Below are positions 26,863 through 35,785 of a stretch of DNA of 49,698 nucleotides, one piece after another. Both the position numbers and the translations under genes were made by a program. The number at the start of each line of letters is the position of its first letter. The first letter of the stretch is position 1. The notes below the pieces were generated by a model. That model had not been told where the DNA came from, did not search any database, and was given only the letters and a program-made list of their open reading frames with translations. The stretch comes from an uncultured Chloroflexota bacterium (GTDB lineage: Bacteria > Chloroflexota > Anaerolineae > Anaerolineales > Anaerolineaceae): the NCBI GenBank assembly GCA_902791025.1, contig CADATZ010000030.1, positions 1 to 49,698 on the forward strand, given 5' to 3'.

Positions 26863-29046
26863 ATGTCTGAGAACTCTTCCCAATGGACTGACTTGCTCCA
26901 TCAGCCTGATATTCCAAAAGATTTTTCAAAGGATGATCTTTATCGTGCCGCCTGCATCGGTGCGGTGATGCTGCTTTATGAAGCAGCTGATGCGGAGGCA
27001 CTTGCGGATGCGGTGCGGTTTGCCTCAGCCCCGGAAAGCAGAGCTCGTGCCTTGCTGGCGCTGGAAAGCCTGACCAGAGCTGAAGGGGAGATCCGTGAAA
27101 ACGCGGTGAGACTGCTGCATGAACTGGCTGTGATGGATGGAAACCCGGATGCGGGAATATTCCTGAGAAAAAGCAATTTACAGGACAAAGATCCCGGCTG
27201 GAACAGTGCCCGTATGCTGCTGTTTGAACAAAAACATCAGCTGCTGAAGGCTGATCCCGGACCGGAGCACCTGACGCTCCTGTTCCTGAATTCAGCGGAA
27301 CCGCTTCGGATCCGTCTTTTGAATCTGGGAGAGAAGGTTTTGCCGAATTGGTCCATGCTGATGCGTTTCTTGAACGAACCGACGGAAGAGAACCGCCTGA
27401 TCCTTTTTGATCAGTTTCATTCCTTTACACCGGATGAACGCAAATTGATCCGCCATTGCGCCGCGTCAGACGAGAAATCGATAAATTCTCTCCCAGCGGA
27501 TCTGCTCCTGCGTTATGAAGACGAAACACTGCTGGAGCTCTGTGTGGCGCATCATTTTGTTCCCTCGGATCCCTCGCAGCAGGCCTTATTCTATTTTCTC
27601 ACGGGACAGTGGGAGCAGTATTACGCTTCTGACAGTGACTACCGCCGCATCCGTATTGCTTATGAACAGAAAGATCCGGTTTTACAGCGCCGCCTGATCA
27701 CGGTCAGCCGGGATTCCGGCAACAGTGCATGGCTGCGGGAGATCAGCGGCAGTCAGGACAACGCGCCGCATGGTGGGGCGCTTTCGGATCAGCATTTATT
27801 TGCCGGTTCGTTGGTTGAGCAGAAACAATGGGCGAAACTCTGGAATGTTCTCCCGAATCTTCCCCTTCTTTGTATGCCTCCGGTTCTTCAGGTGTTGCAG
27901 AATAACGGATTTCAACCGCAATCCCCGGAAGAACAAGCCTTCTTCGAGGAGCTTTCTGGACGGATAAAGGCGTGTGAAAATCTCTCGTCTGTGCCCGTCA
28001 AAACCACATTTCTGGAAAACGGGGGAACGGCCATCGGCATTTGCGGCAGTGATACCTGGTTTGCGGTAATATTCTCCGACCGGCGTATCCTTGTCTGGGA
28101 CAAACGCACCGTATCAACTGAATCGGTACGGATCACGTCCAATCACCTGAACTTTCGTAAGGCTATTATCAGCCATGACGGAAAATATCTCTGTGCTGAC
28201 TGCGGGAAAGACGGCGTTACTGTATTTACTCTTCCGGGCGGTCAGGCTGTCAAAACGATTTCGCTTTCCGGCATTGAATTGCGAGGACTGTATCTTCAGC
28301 CGGATGACCGCAGGCTGGTCACTGTTGGAGCGGATGGGAAAGGTACCGTTTTTTCCTTCCCCGGCGGAATTGAACTGCAGCGGTTTGAGACTGGTTTGAA
28401 AGAATGCAGCCGCACCGCATATGATCCGCAGGAAAATCGTATCTTCGCTGTTTCAACATCCGGAGCCGGAATGCTGTATGACATAGTGGAACACAGGCCG
28501 GTGAGCGGTGCCAATCCTGGTGAAGATATCCTGAGCACGGTTGAGTATATTTCTCAGTACAAACTGGCATATATTACAAAAGGCGAGGCGTTTTCTGTCA
28601 TCAATATTCTTAGCGGAAAACACCTCTATGAAAAGGTCTCTCTGGCGCCGGCTGCGGTTCGGCGGATCCTGCCAATGGCTGAAAACAGTCTCTATGTTTT
28701 CGGCATGCTGGACGGTCAGGTAAGGATCTATGACCCTGTGATGAATACATATCCGGCAGTTTTATCTCTCGGCGGCAAGTCGGCGGTGACAGGCTTGTGG
28801 TATGACGAAAAGGATGCTGTGTTGTATGCCTGCAGCGCTTCCGGAACTATCCGCAGCTGGGATTTGGGAATGTTTGCTGAAATGATTCGGATCCTGCCGC
28901 TGCTGCAGCTGCCCGGTTTCAACCGCATCGACGAATTTGTCAAAAAATATCCGGAACCGGGCGTGAAAGCAGCAGCGGAATGGCTCAAATCCGTGATAGC
29001 CTGGCGCAGACGTTTTGATATCGAGGTGGATTTTGGCGACGAATAA
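26863..29046 (+). CDS. Large protein with helical N-terminus and C-terminal WD40-like propeller
   Basis: 727 residues. Residues 1 to about 360 are mainly helical and rich in Leu and Ala (for example ALLALESLTRAEGEIRENAV), like a HEAT/TPR-type solenoid. From about 370 to 690 there are repeated blades: TWFAVIFSDRRILVWDKRTV, KYLCADCGKDGVTVFTLPGG, RRLVTVGADGKGTVFSFPGG and AVLYACSASGTIRSWDLGMF. The W-D or S-x-D endings identify a WD40-like beta-propeller. It has no signal peptide or membrane segment. As a propeller plus solenoid it may be the target-recognition or scaffold subunit of the cluster. The metallopeptidase gene overlaps its end by 14 bases. Confidence 0.82.
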   Translation: MSENSSQWTDLLHQPDIPKDFSKDDLYRAACIGAVMLLYEAADAEALADAVRFASAPESRARALLALESLTRAEGEIRENAVRLLHELAVMDGNPDAGIFLRKSNLQDKDPGWNSARMLLFEQKHQLLKADPGPEHLTLLFLNSAEPLRIRLLNLGEKVLPNWSMLMRFLNEPTEENRLILFDQFHSFTPDERKLIRHCAASDEKSINSLPADLLLRYEDETLLELCVAHHFVPSDPSQQALFYFLTGQWEQYYASDSDYRRIRIAYEQKDPVLQRRLITVSRDSGNSAWLREISGSQDNAPHGGALSDQHLFAGSLVEQKQWAKLWNVLPNLPLLCMPPVLQVLQNNGFQPQSPEEQAFFEELSGRIKACENLSSVPVKTTFLENGGTAIGICGSDTWFAVIFSDRRILVWDKRTVSTESVRITSNHLNFRKAIISHDGKYLCADCGKDGVTVFTLPGGQAVKTISLSGIELRGLYLQPDDRRLVTVGADGKGTVFSFPGGIELQRFETGLKECSRTAYDPQENRIFAVSTSGAGMLYDIVEHRPVSGANPGEDILSTVEYISQYKLAYITKGEAFSVINILSGKHLYEKVSLAPAAVRRILPMAENSLYVFGMLDGQVRIYDPVMNTYPAVLSLGGKSAVTGLWYDEKDAVLYACSASGTIRSWDLGMFAEMIRILPLLQLPGFNRIDEFVKKYPEPGVKAAAEWLKSVIAWRRRFDIEVDFGDE

Positions 29047-29959
29047 TACAAAAAAGGTTTCTCTTTCTCCGGCACAGATCAACGAGCAGCTTCAGGTGAT
29101 CCTGAATAAGACCGCTTCCGCGGAAAACTATCAGCTCGAAGCAGAGACCGTTAAAACCTATAACCTGATCGTCAATATTGAGCAAAGCCTGCCAGGTAAA
29201 GAAAAGGGCTTGAGTAACTATTATCTGCTTTTCAATGCCTGGATCCGCTGGCTTTCGGATTGGAAGAATTACTCATTAAACCTGATGCATCGCCGGCGGC
29301 TGATCGGTCATCTTGAACAGCAGCTGGGAAAGGGCAGGTTCATTTTGGAGATCTATCCCTATTCATCCAAGCTGTATGGAATCAAAACCGAAGGCTGGAA
29401 AACGCTGATCCAGCTCCATGAGGCACTGGATTATATGACCGAATATGACTGCAAACGTCTTGCGGCTTTTGTCAACCGGCGCCGCTGGAGTGAGCTGAAA
29501 AAACTCGTCGCGGAATATCAGGAACGCGGCAGTCAATGGAAAGAGCTGAGCCTCCATTTTCAGCAGACAAAAGCCAATCCGACGCATGAAAATCACACGC
29601 GCGGACGTTATTACGATCTGGAGAAGGTCTTCACCGCCTGCAATCAGCGGAATTTCGGCGGGAAAATGGCTCGGCCAAAGGTGATCCACTGGTCCCCGCG
29701 GGTCAACCATTCCACCATGGGCAGTTATAACATCAATGAAGATATTCTGATGATCAACCGCGGCCTGGACCGTCCCGATGTGCCGGCTTACGTGCTGGAT
29801 TTTGTCATGTATCATGAGCTGCTTCACAAAGCATTGGGCATCAAGACCAGCGGTACCCGCAAGATGGCGCACACGAAGGAATTCCGCGAATTGGAACAAA
29901 GTCACCCGGATTATGAACGGGCACAGTCTTTCATTCAAAAAAACGCAAAGCGGTTATAA
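29033..29959 (+). CDS. SprT-like zinc metallopeptidase
   Basis: 308 residues. The active site is YHELLHKALG with the HExxH at 261-265; a third ligand is probably His in MAHTKEFRELEQSHPDY. The region NFGGKMARPKVIHWSPRVNH just before it is typical of SprT/Spartan-like domains. The N-terminal 190 residues are helical and unassigned. I choose TTG 29033 because GAGGTGG lies five bases before it; this overlaps the propeller gene by 14 bases and implies coupled translation. SprT/Spartan proteins cleave protein-DNA adducts in eukaryotes; the bacterial role is little known. Confidence 0.85.
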   Translation: MATNNTKKVSLSPAQINEQLQVILNKTASAENYQLEAETVKTYNLIVNIEQSLPGKEKGLSNYYLLFNAWIRWLSDWKNYSLNLMHRRRLIGHLEQQLGKGRFILEIYPYSSKLYGIKTEGWKTLIQLHEALDYMTEYDCKRLAAFVNRRRWSELKKLVAEYQERGSQWKELSLHFQQTKANPTHENHTRGRYYDLEKVFTACNQRNFGGKMARPKVIHWSPRVNHSTMGSYNINEDILMINRGLDRPDVPAYVLDFVMYHELLHKALGIKTSGTRKMAHTKEFRELEQSHPDYERAQSFIQKNAKRL

Positions 29960-29960
29960 T
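29955..29960 (+). promoter_or_regulatory. -10 box for the MATE transporter gene
   Basis: TATAAT overlapping the stop codon of the metallopeptidase gene, about 32 bases before the GTG start, with GGAGG at 29983-29987. No clear -35. Confidence 0.4.
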
Positions 29961-29991
29961 AATTACAGTTTCAATTCAACTCGGAGGTGCC

Positions 29992-31350
29992 GTGTTATTT
30001 GCTGAAATTTTCCGGGACAGGGATTATCTGCGCCGGTTGTTTATTATCGCGCTGCCGCTGATCATGCAGCAGGTCATCACCTATTCGGTGAACCTGCTGG
30101 ATACCATGATGATCGGTTCATTTGGGGATGTCACGCTTTCTGCGGTGAACCTGGTGAACCAGTTTTATCTGATTTTTTCCATGGTCGTCTTCGGCACCAT
30201 CTCCGGGGGAAATGTGCTCAACGCTCAGTTCTGGGGAAAGAAGGACGTAAAGAGCATCCACCACGTGATGGGGATCCAGTTCATGTTTTCCCTGATGATC
30301 GGGGTGATTTTCCTTGTGGTTTCCCAGCTGTTTCCAAGAGATATTTTGAGAATTTACACGAGGGATGAAGCCGTGATCGAAAGCGGCGTAAAGTATCTGC
30401 AGATCATTTCAGCAGTTTTTCTCCTCTTTCCCATAGGCCAGATCTATTCCGGAGCACTGCGCTGCACCGGCAATGCACGGACGCCAATGTTAATTTCCGG
30501 CTCCACGCTGTTCATTAATGCGCTTTTCAATTATCTGTTGATCTTCGGGAAACTCGGGTTTCCTGCCCTCGGTGCGGTCGGAGCGGCAATTGCCACGGTT
30601 TTAGCACGTTTTATTGAAGCATTTCTGTATATTTTCATTACCTATTCCCGCAAGCTGCCAACTGCGGCAAATTTGAATGAGATGTTCCGTTTCACCAAGC
30701 CGCTGGTGCTTATGGTTCTAAAAAAAGGCGCTCCGGTGATCGTCAACGAAACCTTTTGGGGACTGGGGCTCAATGCCTACACTACGGTATTTTCCGGGAT
30801 ATCTACCGCATCCATCGCGGCCTACAGTGCGGTGAATCCGGTTCAAAACATTGCGCAGGCTCTTTTTATCGGCGTGGGGGATGCCAGTGCTGTTCTGATC
30901 GGCAATCTGTTGGGCGCTGATGAATTGGAAGATGCCAAACGCTATGCAAAGTTTACGCTCTTTCTCTCGTGGTGTGCTGCAATATTTACCGGTTTGCTGC
31001 TCTTTGCTTTCCGGAAACCCATTATAGGATTGTATAACCTTTCCGACGAGGCAAAAGGGTTCGCCATGATTCTGATGGCAATCGATGCCGCGATCCTGTG
31101 GACGAGAACCACAAATTATACGCTCATCATCGGGATTTTGCGTCCCGGAGGGGATGCCTTGTTTTGCATGATTACGGAAATTTTGATCATGTGGCTGATC
31201 GGTGTCCCGCTTGCCAGACTGATGGGTTTCCATTTCGGTCTGCCGGTTTACTATGCTTACCTGGGCATTGTGGCTGAAGAGGTGATCAAACTGACCGTTT
31301 TCTTCATCCGTTACAAAAGCGGCAAATGGGTGGTGAATTTGGTTAATTAG
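29992..31350 (+). CDS. MATE-family multidrug or metabolite efflux transporter
   Basis: 452 residues, about 12 membrane segments in two homologous halves, as expected for MATE. Typical stretches are ALPLIMQQVITYSVNLLDTM (helix 1, residues 16-35) and LRCTGNARTPMLISGSTL near 160. It uses an ion gradient to export small molecules; the substrate is unknown. The start is GTG 29992, four bases after GGAGG. The TAG stop lies at the start of repeat tract H9. It follows the chaperone cluster by 32 bases but has its own -10 box and is likely independent. Confidence 0.9.
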   Translation: MLFAEIFRDRDYLRRLFIIALPLIMQQVITYSVNLLDTMMIGSFGDVTLSAVNLVNQFYLIFSMVVFGTISGGNVLNAQFWGKKDVKSIHHVMGIQFMFSLMIGVIFLVVSQLFPRDILRIYTRDEAVIESGVKYLQIISAVFLLFPIGQIYSGALRCTGNARTPMLISGSTLFINALFNYLLIFGKLGFPALGAVGAAIATVLARFIEAFLYIFITYSRKLPTAANLNEMFRFTKPLVLMVLKKGAPVIVNETFWGLGLNAYTTVFSGISTASIAAYSAVNPVQNIAQALFIGVGDASAVLIGNLLGADELEDAKRYAKFTLFLSWCAAIFTGLLLFAFRKPIIGLYNLSDEAKGFAMILMAIDAAILWTRTTNYTLIIGILRPGGDALFCMITEILIMWLIGVPLARLMGFHFGLPVYYAYLGIVAEEVIKLTVFFIRYKSGKWVVNLVN

Positions 31351-31430
31351 ATTTAGGAGATTAGACATTAGACATTAGGCTTTAGCTCTAATACCTAACC
31401 ACTCTTCATTCCCCCAACCCCTGTTAAAGA
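31350..31430. repeat. Heptameric short-repeat tract H9
   Basis: TTAGGAGATTAGACATTAGA, then GCTTTAG and CTCTAATACCTAA units. It continues the TAG stop of the MATE gene. Complementarity between TTAG and CTAA units allows a small hairpin. Confidence 0.7.
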
Positions 31431-31452
31431 GACTTATTTTGAGAGTTAAAAC

Positions 31453-31482
31453 GCTATCCTGATAGGTTTTGATAGCTTTTTT
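31453..31482 (+). terminator. Weak terminator-like hairpin after the MATE gene
   Basis: GCTATC (31453-31458) pairs with GATAGC (31471-31476), followed by six T. TATAAT at 31486-31491 right after it is a candidate -10 for the DUF35 gene. Confidence 0.4.
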
Positions 31483-31528
31483 CGCTATAATTCTCCAATG
31501 TTGGATAAAAAACTAAGGAGCAAAAAGC

Positions 31529-31930
31529 ATGGAAGCACCTCGCCATTGGAGATTAAAAAAACAACGCTACAGCCTGACCGGAGAAGTCTGTCCGCATTGC
31601 AGCGCGAAGATTTTCCCACCCCGGGATGTTTGCCCGGTCTGTGGTCTGGAGGCGAAAACTCAATATCAGTTCAGCGGGAAAGGAGAGGTCTATTCCTACA
31701 CATCGATCAATGATGCACCGGCCGGGTTCCGTGAGAGCACACCTTACTCGATCGCCCTGGTGAAACTGGAAGAAGGCCCTGTCGTTACCGCTCAGCTCAC
31801 TGATCTCGGGGATGAACCTGTGAGTATCGGTATGCCGGTGGAAATGGTCACACGCCGTCTGAAAGAAGACGAAAACGAGCGCGGTGTGATCCTTTACGGA
31901 TACAAATTCCGCCCGGTCCTGGCAAATTAA
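31529..31930 (+). CDS. Zn-ribbon/OB-fold protein (DUF35)
   Basis: 133 residues. The N-terminal rubredoxin-like zinc ribbon has CPHCSAKIFPPRDVCPVC with four Cys, and the OB-fold follows from about residue 55 (GEVYSYTSINDAPAGF, YSIALVKLEEGPVVTAQL). In archaea and Chloroflexota such proteins channel acyl-CoA between thiolase and HMG-CoA synthase or related enzymes. Here the gene stands alone without a thiolase neighbour, so its partner is elsewhere. A GGAG sequence is correctly placed before ATG 31529. Confidence 0.88.
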   Translation: MEAPRHWRLKKQRYSLTGEVCPHCSAKIFPPRDVCPVCGLEAKTQYQFSGKGEVYSYTSINDAPAGFRESTPYSIALVKLEEGPVVTAQLTDLGDEPVSIGMPVEMVTRRLKEDENERGVILYGYKFRPVLAN

Positions 31931-31959
31931 AAAAAATACAGGATATATAATCAGAACGG

Positions 31960-32062
31960 ATCACGTGGGGACACCTGCACTGTAAGGTGTGAGTTTCGCT
32001 CGTTTGGATCCAGAGCAAGGGCTTCGCCTTGTGCGGCGCTGCGGGTTCTGAAAGGTTACAAT
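31960..32062. repeat. Composite dispersed repeat
   Basis: It starts with a REP-like arm (CACGTGGGGACACCTGCAC) and continues with a segment shared with 40951-41003: ACTGTAAGGTGTGAGTTTCG, then a GAGCAAGGGCT end. It lies in the 304-base gap 31931-32234. Apart from it, the gap holds only a possible -10 (TATAAT, 32128-32133) for the peptidase gene. Confidence 0.6.
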
Positions 32063-32234
32063 ACAGACAGTAATTTTGAGGGAAATTACAGGAAGGTTCA
32101 TTCATTATGGACCTTTTTTATTTAAGGTATAATGGTACTTGTTCAGTCTGAATCAAGTGATGCAGAGTTCTTCAGGGGATGCTTTGCAGGATACAGACGT
32201 AATTTGGATATAACAGGTGCGCAGGAGATTCGTA

Positions 32235-34124
32235 TTGAAAAAAATCTTATATGCTATCATTTTTCTCTCTCTGACCCTCTTTTTCTGCGGCTTCGTTGAT
32301 GTGCCGCGGGATCCTTCTTATATTGAAAAGGAAGTTCCCGTTGTGCGCAATCTGGGTATGGAGAGTGGTGCGGTGACGCTTCGGTTCTATGATACGCTGC
32401 CGAACGTTGCTTACATCTCCGCCGCGGATTTTCTGGATATGTGGATACCCGGGACTGAAATGATCGTCAAACAGACCGCTCCCGCCCATTATGAACTGAC
32501 AAGCCCCACCGGTAAAGCTGTTGTCAATACGGATGAAGATAGCTTCTATTCAGAAGATTTTGCCGCTTTCACCAATCTTATGGGCCTGGTTCAGGACGGC
32601 ATGTCCAACACCTACTACGACGGAATGCCTTTCGTGAAGTTCGTCAGCATTGAAAGCGAACCGTCGGCTGTTCCTGTGACCTTTGATTTCAAAGCCTACG
32701 ATATTGACCTGTACGGTGAGTCGGATGCGGTCTATTTCCCGTTTGTGCTGCTTTCTGACATGTATTCCGACCTTTTCTACCATCATGCGGGGTTCAACGG
32801 GGAAAAGGTGGTGCTGAATTACAGCAATTTTGATATGTTCCTTGATACGATAGACCCATCCTATTCCGCTCCACTGGGACAGGATGAACGTCCGGAGGAC
32901 CTTGCCCGTTTTACTTATAATGAACTCTGTTTTGCGCTGGATCACTTCTATGGCCGTCCAGGACGGGAACCGCTCCACGACGCCTTGAACACTTCCGGAC
33001 TGGATGAGGCGCTTGACAGTTATGGTGAAGCAGGCGCCGTGATCAAACAATACCTTCAGTCCACCGATACAGCAGAATTATATGCCGGAATGAATTGTCT
33101 CAATAATTTGTTTTATGATGGCGGACATACCCATCTTACTGTGGGCATTGATACCGTGATCTCTTCCCGTGAGGACATGCGGGAAATTTCTGAGAAATAT
33201 TCGGACCTGCTCGCAAAAATGCAGGAACGCTATCCTGAAATTTTCACGAGCAGCGAACCATCCGATAAATATTTTGAGGACTGGAAAGGCTTATCCTCTC
33301 TCCGGAATCAAAGTTTTGAAATTGGAGAGACTTATATCAAACAGGGTGATACCGCTGTATGTGTGTTTGATTCTTTCAACGCACGGAATCAGGAAGCCTG
33401 GGATGCGTATTATGCGGGAACCGGTCCAATGCCGGCGATTGAGAATACTGACGGGGATGCCATGGTCATCTTCCTTGATGCGCTGTATAAGGCACAGGCC
33501 GACCCGGAAGTCCGCAACCTGGTTATCGATATTTCCGCCAATATGGGTGGTTCCGCAGATGTTGTGATGGCGATGGCTTCCCTTATCACCGGAAAAAGCG
33601 AACTGCGTTACGAAAACGCCCTGACCGGGCAGAAAAGCGTTGTTACCTATGCCGTGGATCGGAATTTTGATGGCTCCTTTGATGAAAAGGATGAAGCGGT
33701 TCATTTTGACCTGAATTTTGCTGTCCTGACGAGCCGTGTGTCCTTTTCCTGCGGCAACCTGTTCCCTTCTCTCATGCGTGATGCCGGTATCCTGCTGCTG
33801 GGAGAGCAATCCGGCGGCGGGGCATGTGCTGTTGCGTTTTTGAACATTGCGGATGGTTACGATTATCTCGTTTCATCCTGGCGTGCCCGGCTGATCAATG
33901 AAGTCGGAGAGAACATCGACAGCGGTGTTCCCGTAGATGTTGAGTTGGCGAATCATGACAAAAGGATCGAGATCCTTGTTTACGGTTACGATCAATACGG
34001 TAACCCGCGGAAGGAGCCGTTTGTCATGGATGATTACCGCTCCTTTTATGATATTGAGACATTGAGCCAAATGATCAATGAGGCTTATACGGTACCGGCA
34101 GAACTTGTTCCGGCAGCTAATTGA
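32235..34124 (+). CDS. Secreted S41-family peptidase-like protein
   Basis: 629 residues. A hydrophobic signal or anchor segment (KKILYAIIFLSLTLFFCGFV) is followed by a poorly conserved 350-residue region and then an S41 (tail-specific protease) domain. The oxyanion/substrate strand is VIDISANMGGSADVVMAMAS and the nucleophile region reads TSRVSFSCGNLFPSLMRDAG, with GEQSGGGAC next. There is no PDZ domain. I start at TTG 32235 because AGGAG is seven bases before it. The gene probably degrades or processes envelope proteins. Confidence 0.8.
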   Translation: MKKILYAIIFLSLTLFFCGFVDVPRDPSYIEKEVPVVRNLGMESGAVTLRFYDTLPNVAYISAADFLDMWIPGTEMIVKQTAPAHYELTSPTGKAVVNTDEDSFYSEDFAAFTNLMGLVQDGMSNTYYDGMPFVKFVSIESEPSAVPVTFDFKAYDIDLYGESDAVYFPFVLLSDMYSDLFYHHAGFNGEKVVLNYSNFDMFLDTIDPSYSAPLGQDERPEDLARFTYNELCFALDHFYGRPGREPLHDALNTSGLDEALDSYGEAGAVIKQYLQSTDTAELYAGMNCLNNLFYDGGHTHLTVGIDTVISSREDMREISEKYSDLLAKMQERYPEIFTSSEPSDKYFEDWKGLSSLRNQSFEIGETYIKQGDTAVCVFDSFNARNQEAWDAYYAGTGPMPAIENTDGDAMVIFLDALYKAQADPEVRNLVIDISANMGGSADVVMAMASLITGKSELRYENALTGQKSVVTYAVDRNFDGSFDEKDEAVHFDLNFAVLTSRVSFSCGNLFPSLMRDAGILLLGEQSGGGACAVAFLNIADGYDYLVSSWRARLINEVGENIDSGVPVDVELANHDKRIEILVYGYDQYGNPRKEPFVMDDYRSFYDIETLSQMINEAYTVPAELVPAAN

Positions 34125-34149
34125 TGAAAGCATCGGGCAGCGTCACAAA

Positions 34150-34185
34150 AAAATGGGGAACTGTCCCCGCATGCTCAAAAATTTG
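34150..34185. repeat. REP-like palindrome fragment
   Basis: ATGGGGAACTGTCCCCGCATGC, with GGGGA/TCCCC arms, shares the TGGGGA...TCCCC ends of the larger palindromes. It is the only notable feature between the peptidase and murA besides a TATAAT at 34231-34236. Confidence 0.5.
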
Positions 34186-34267
34186 GCAGTAATTTTCTCG
34201 TACAGCCACCACCCATCTCCCTATTATTGATATAATAGGGGAAGAAGACAATGGAAAGGAAATAATT

Positions 34268-35545
34268 ATGGAATCATTCTCCATTGAAGGAGGAATTCCC
34301 CTTCGCGGGGAGGTGACCCCCTCCGGAAATAAAAACGCAGCTCTCCCGCTGCTCTGTGCAGCGATCCTGACCGATGAGCCGGTCATTTTACATAATGTTC
34401 CGATGATCCGTGACGTGATCCATATGAGAAGACTTATCGAAAGCCTGGGTGTGACCTTCGAAGAACTGGATGCGCATACCTGGAAGGTGCAGGCAAAAAA
34501 TGTTGAAGCCACGAAACTGGATCCTGACTTATGCCGGCGGGTTCGTGCGTCTATTTTGCTGGCAGGTCCGATGTGCGCGCGCTGCGGTGGTCTGCTGCTG
34601 CCCCCTCCGGGCGGAGATGTGATCGGGAGACGCCGTGTCGACACACATATCCTGGCGCTGGTCAAGCTCGGTGCAAATGCGTACTATGATCGGCAATATC
34701 ATTTTGAAGTTAAAGGCCGGCTGCGCGGTTGTGATATCCTGATGGATGAGGCTTCCGTGACCGCCACGGAAAATGCCATAATGGCGGCTGTGACTGCGGA
34801 AGGGACTACCATCCTGCGCAATGCCGCTTCCGAACCACATATTCAGGAATTGTGCCATCTGCTCAATAAAATGGGCGCAAAGATTTCCAACATCGGCTCC
34901 AATATCCTCACCATCGAAGGTGTTGATTCTCTGCATGGGGCTGAATACACCATCGGCCCGGACTATCTGGAGGTCGTTTCCTATATCGGCGCGGCTGCTA
35001 TGACGCGTGGTGAGGTCCTGATCCACAATGCGGGCGTGGAGTATCTGGATATGGTCAGTCTTGTCTTTAAACGCATGGGCGTTCACTGGGAGACCAACGG
35101 GTCGGATATCCTCGTCCCGGACAGTCAGCGCATGGCTGTGGAACCGGATCTCGGCGGCGCGATCCCGGAAATCAGCGTTATGCCCTGGCCGGCATTCCCT
35201 TCCGACCTGATGTCGATTGCCATAGTGATCGCGACACAGGTGAAGGGCTCCATCCTTTTCCATGACTGGATGTACCCCAGCCGCATGTACTTTACGGATA
35301 AACTGGTTGGCATGGGTGCTCAGATCGTCCTCTGTGACCCGCACCGCTGCATCGTACAGGGCCCGACCCGCCTGTATCCGGAAAACCTGGAGTCCCCGGA
35401 CATCCGTGCCGGTATGGCGCTGCTGCTGGCAACCCTGGCAACACCGGGCAAGTCCACCATCCGCAACATCGGTCAGATCGAACGCGGCTACGAACGGGTA
35501 GACGAAAAGCTGAACGCCCTCGGCGCACGAATTACCAGAATATAA
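34268..35545 (+). CDS. murA: UDP-N-acetylglucosamine 1-carboxyvinyltransferase (MurA), Asp-type
   Basis: 425 residues, the EPSP-synthase fold. It attaches enolpyruvate to UDP-GlcNAc, the first step of peptidoglycan precursor synthesis. The substrate motif SGNKNAALPLL (19-29), RVRASILLAGP (91-101) and the end TIRNIGQIERGYERVDEKL match the family. In the catalytic loop the residue normally Cys is Asp: PPPGGDVIGRRRVDTH (Asp 117). MurA enzymes with Asp at this place keep activity but resist fosfomycin. An AAGGAA precedes ATG 34268. A strong terminator follows. Confidence 0.93.
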   Translation: MESFSIEGGIPLRGEVTPSGNKNAALPLLCAAILTDEPVILHNVPMIRDVIHMRRLIESLGVTFEELDAHTWKVQAKNVEATKLDPDLCRRVRASILLAGPMCARCGGLLLPPPGGDVIGRRRVDTHILALVKLGANAYYDRQYHFEVKGRLRGCDILMDEASVTATENAIMAAVTAEGTTILRNAASEPHIQELCHLLNKMGAKISNIGSNILTIEGVDSLHGAEYTIGPDYLEVVSYIGAAAMTRGEVLIHNAGVEYLDMVSLVFKRMGVHWETNGSDILVPDSQRMAVEPDLGGAIPEISVMPWPAFPSDLMSIAIVIATQVKGSILFHDWMYPSRMYFTDKLVGMGAQIVLCDPHRCIVQGPTRLYPENLESPDIRAGMALLLATLATPGKSTIRNIGQIERGYERVDEKLNALGARITRI

Positions 35546-35590
35546 CTTGGCAGAGAGCTGAGATAAGAGATTAGAGTAAAGAGATAAAAT

Positions 35591-35617
35591 AAAAATGACC
35601 GCGAAGCGGTCATTTTT
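35591..35617 (+). terminator. Bidirectional terminator after murA
   Basis: AAAAATGACCGC (35591-35602) pairs with GCGGTCATTTTT (35606-35617) around a GAA loop. A and T runs on both sides let it work for murA (plus) and operon 2 (minus). Confidence 0.9.
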
Positions 35618-35629
35618 ATTCAGAATAAA

Positions 35630-35690
35630 GCACGTGGGGACTGGCATCTTGTGTTGTGAAACCAACACAAGCGTGCCTGTCCCCATGTGC
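35630..35690. repeat. Complete REP-like palindrome
   Basis: GCACGTGGGGACTGGCA pairs with TGCCTGTCCCCATGTGC, and TTGTGTTG with CAACACAA, giving an imperfect hairpin of about 25 base pairs with a six-base loop. It lies between the murA terminator and the end of operon 2. This is the best-preserved single copy of the family in the window. Confidence 0.85.
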
Positions 35691-35785
35691 GTCGATAAAT
35701 TCTGTTCAGTTACGTAGCACCCGGGCCAGTTACCCGCTGCAGCGAAGCCTGCACATGTGACTGGTAACCGCGATGCATCTCACAT

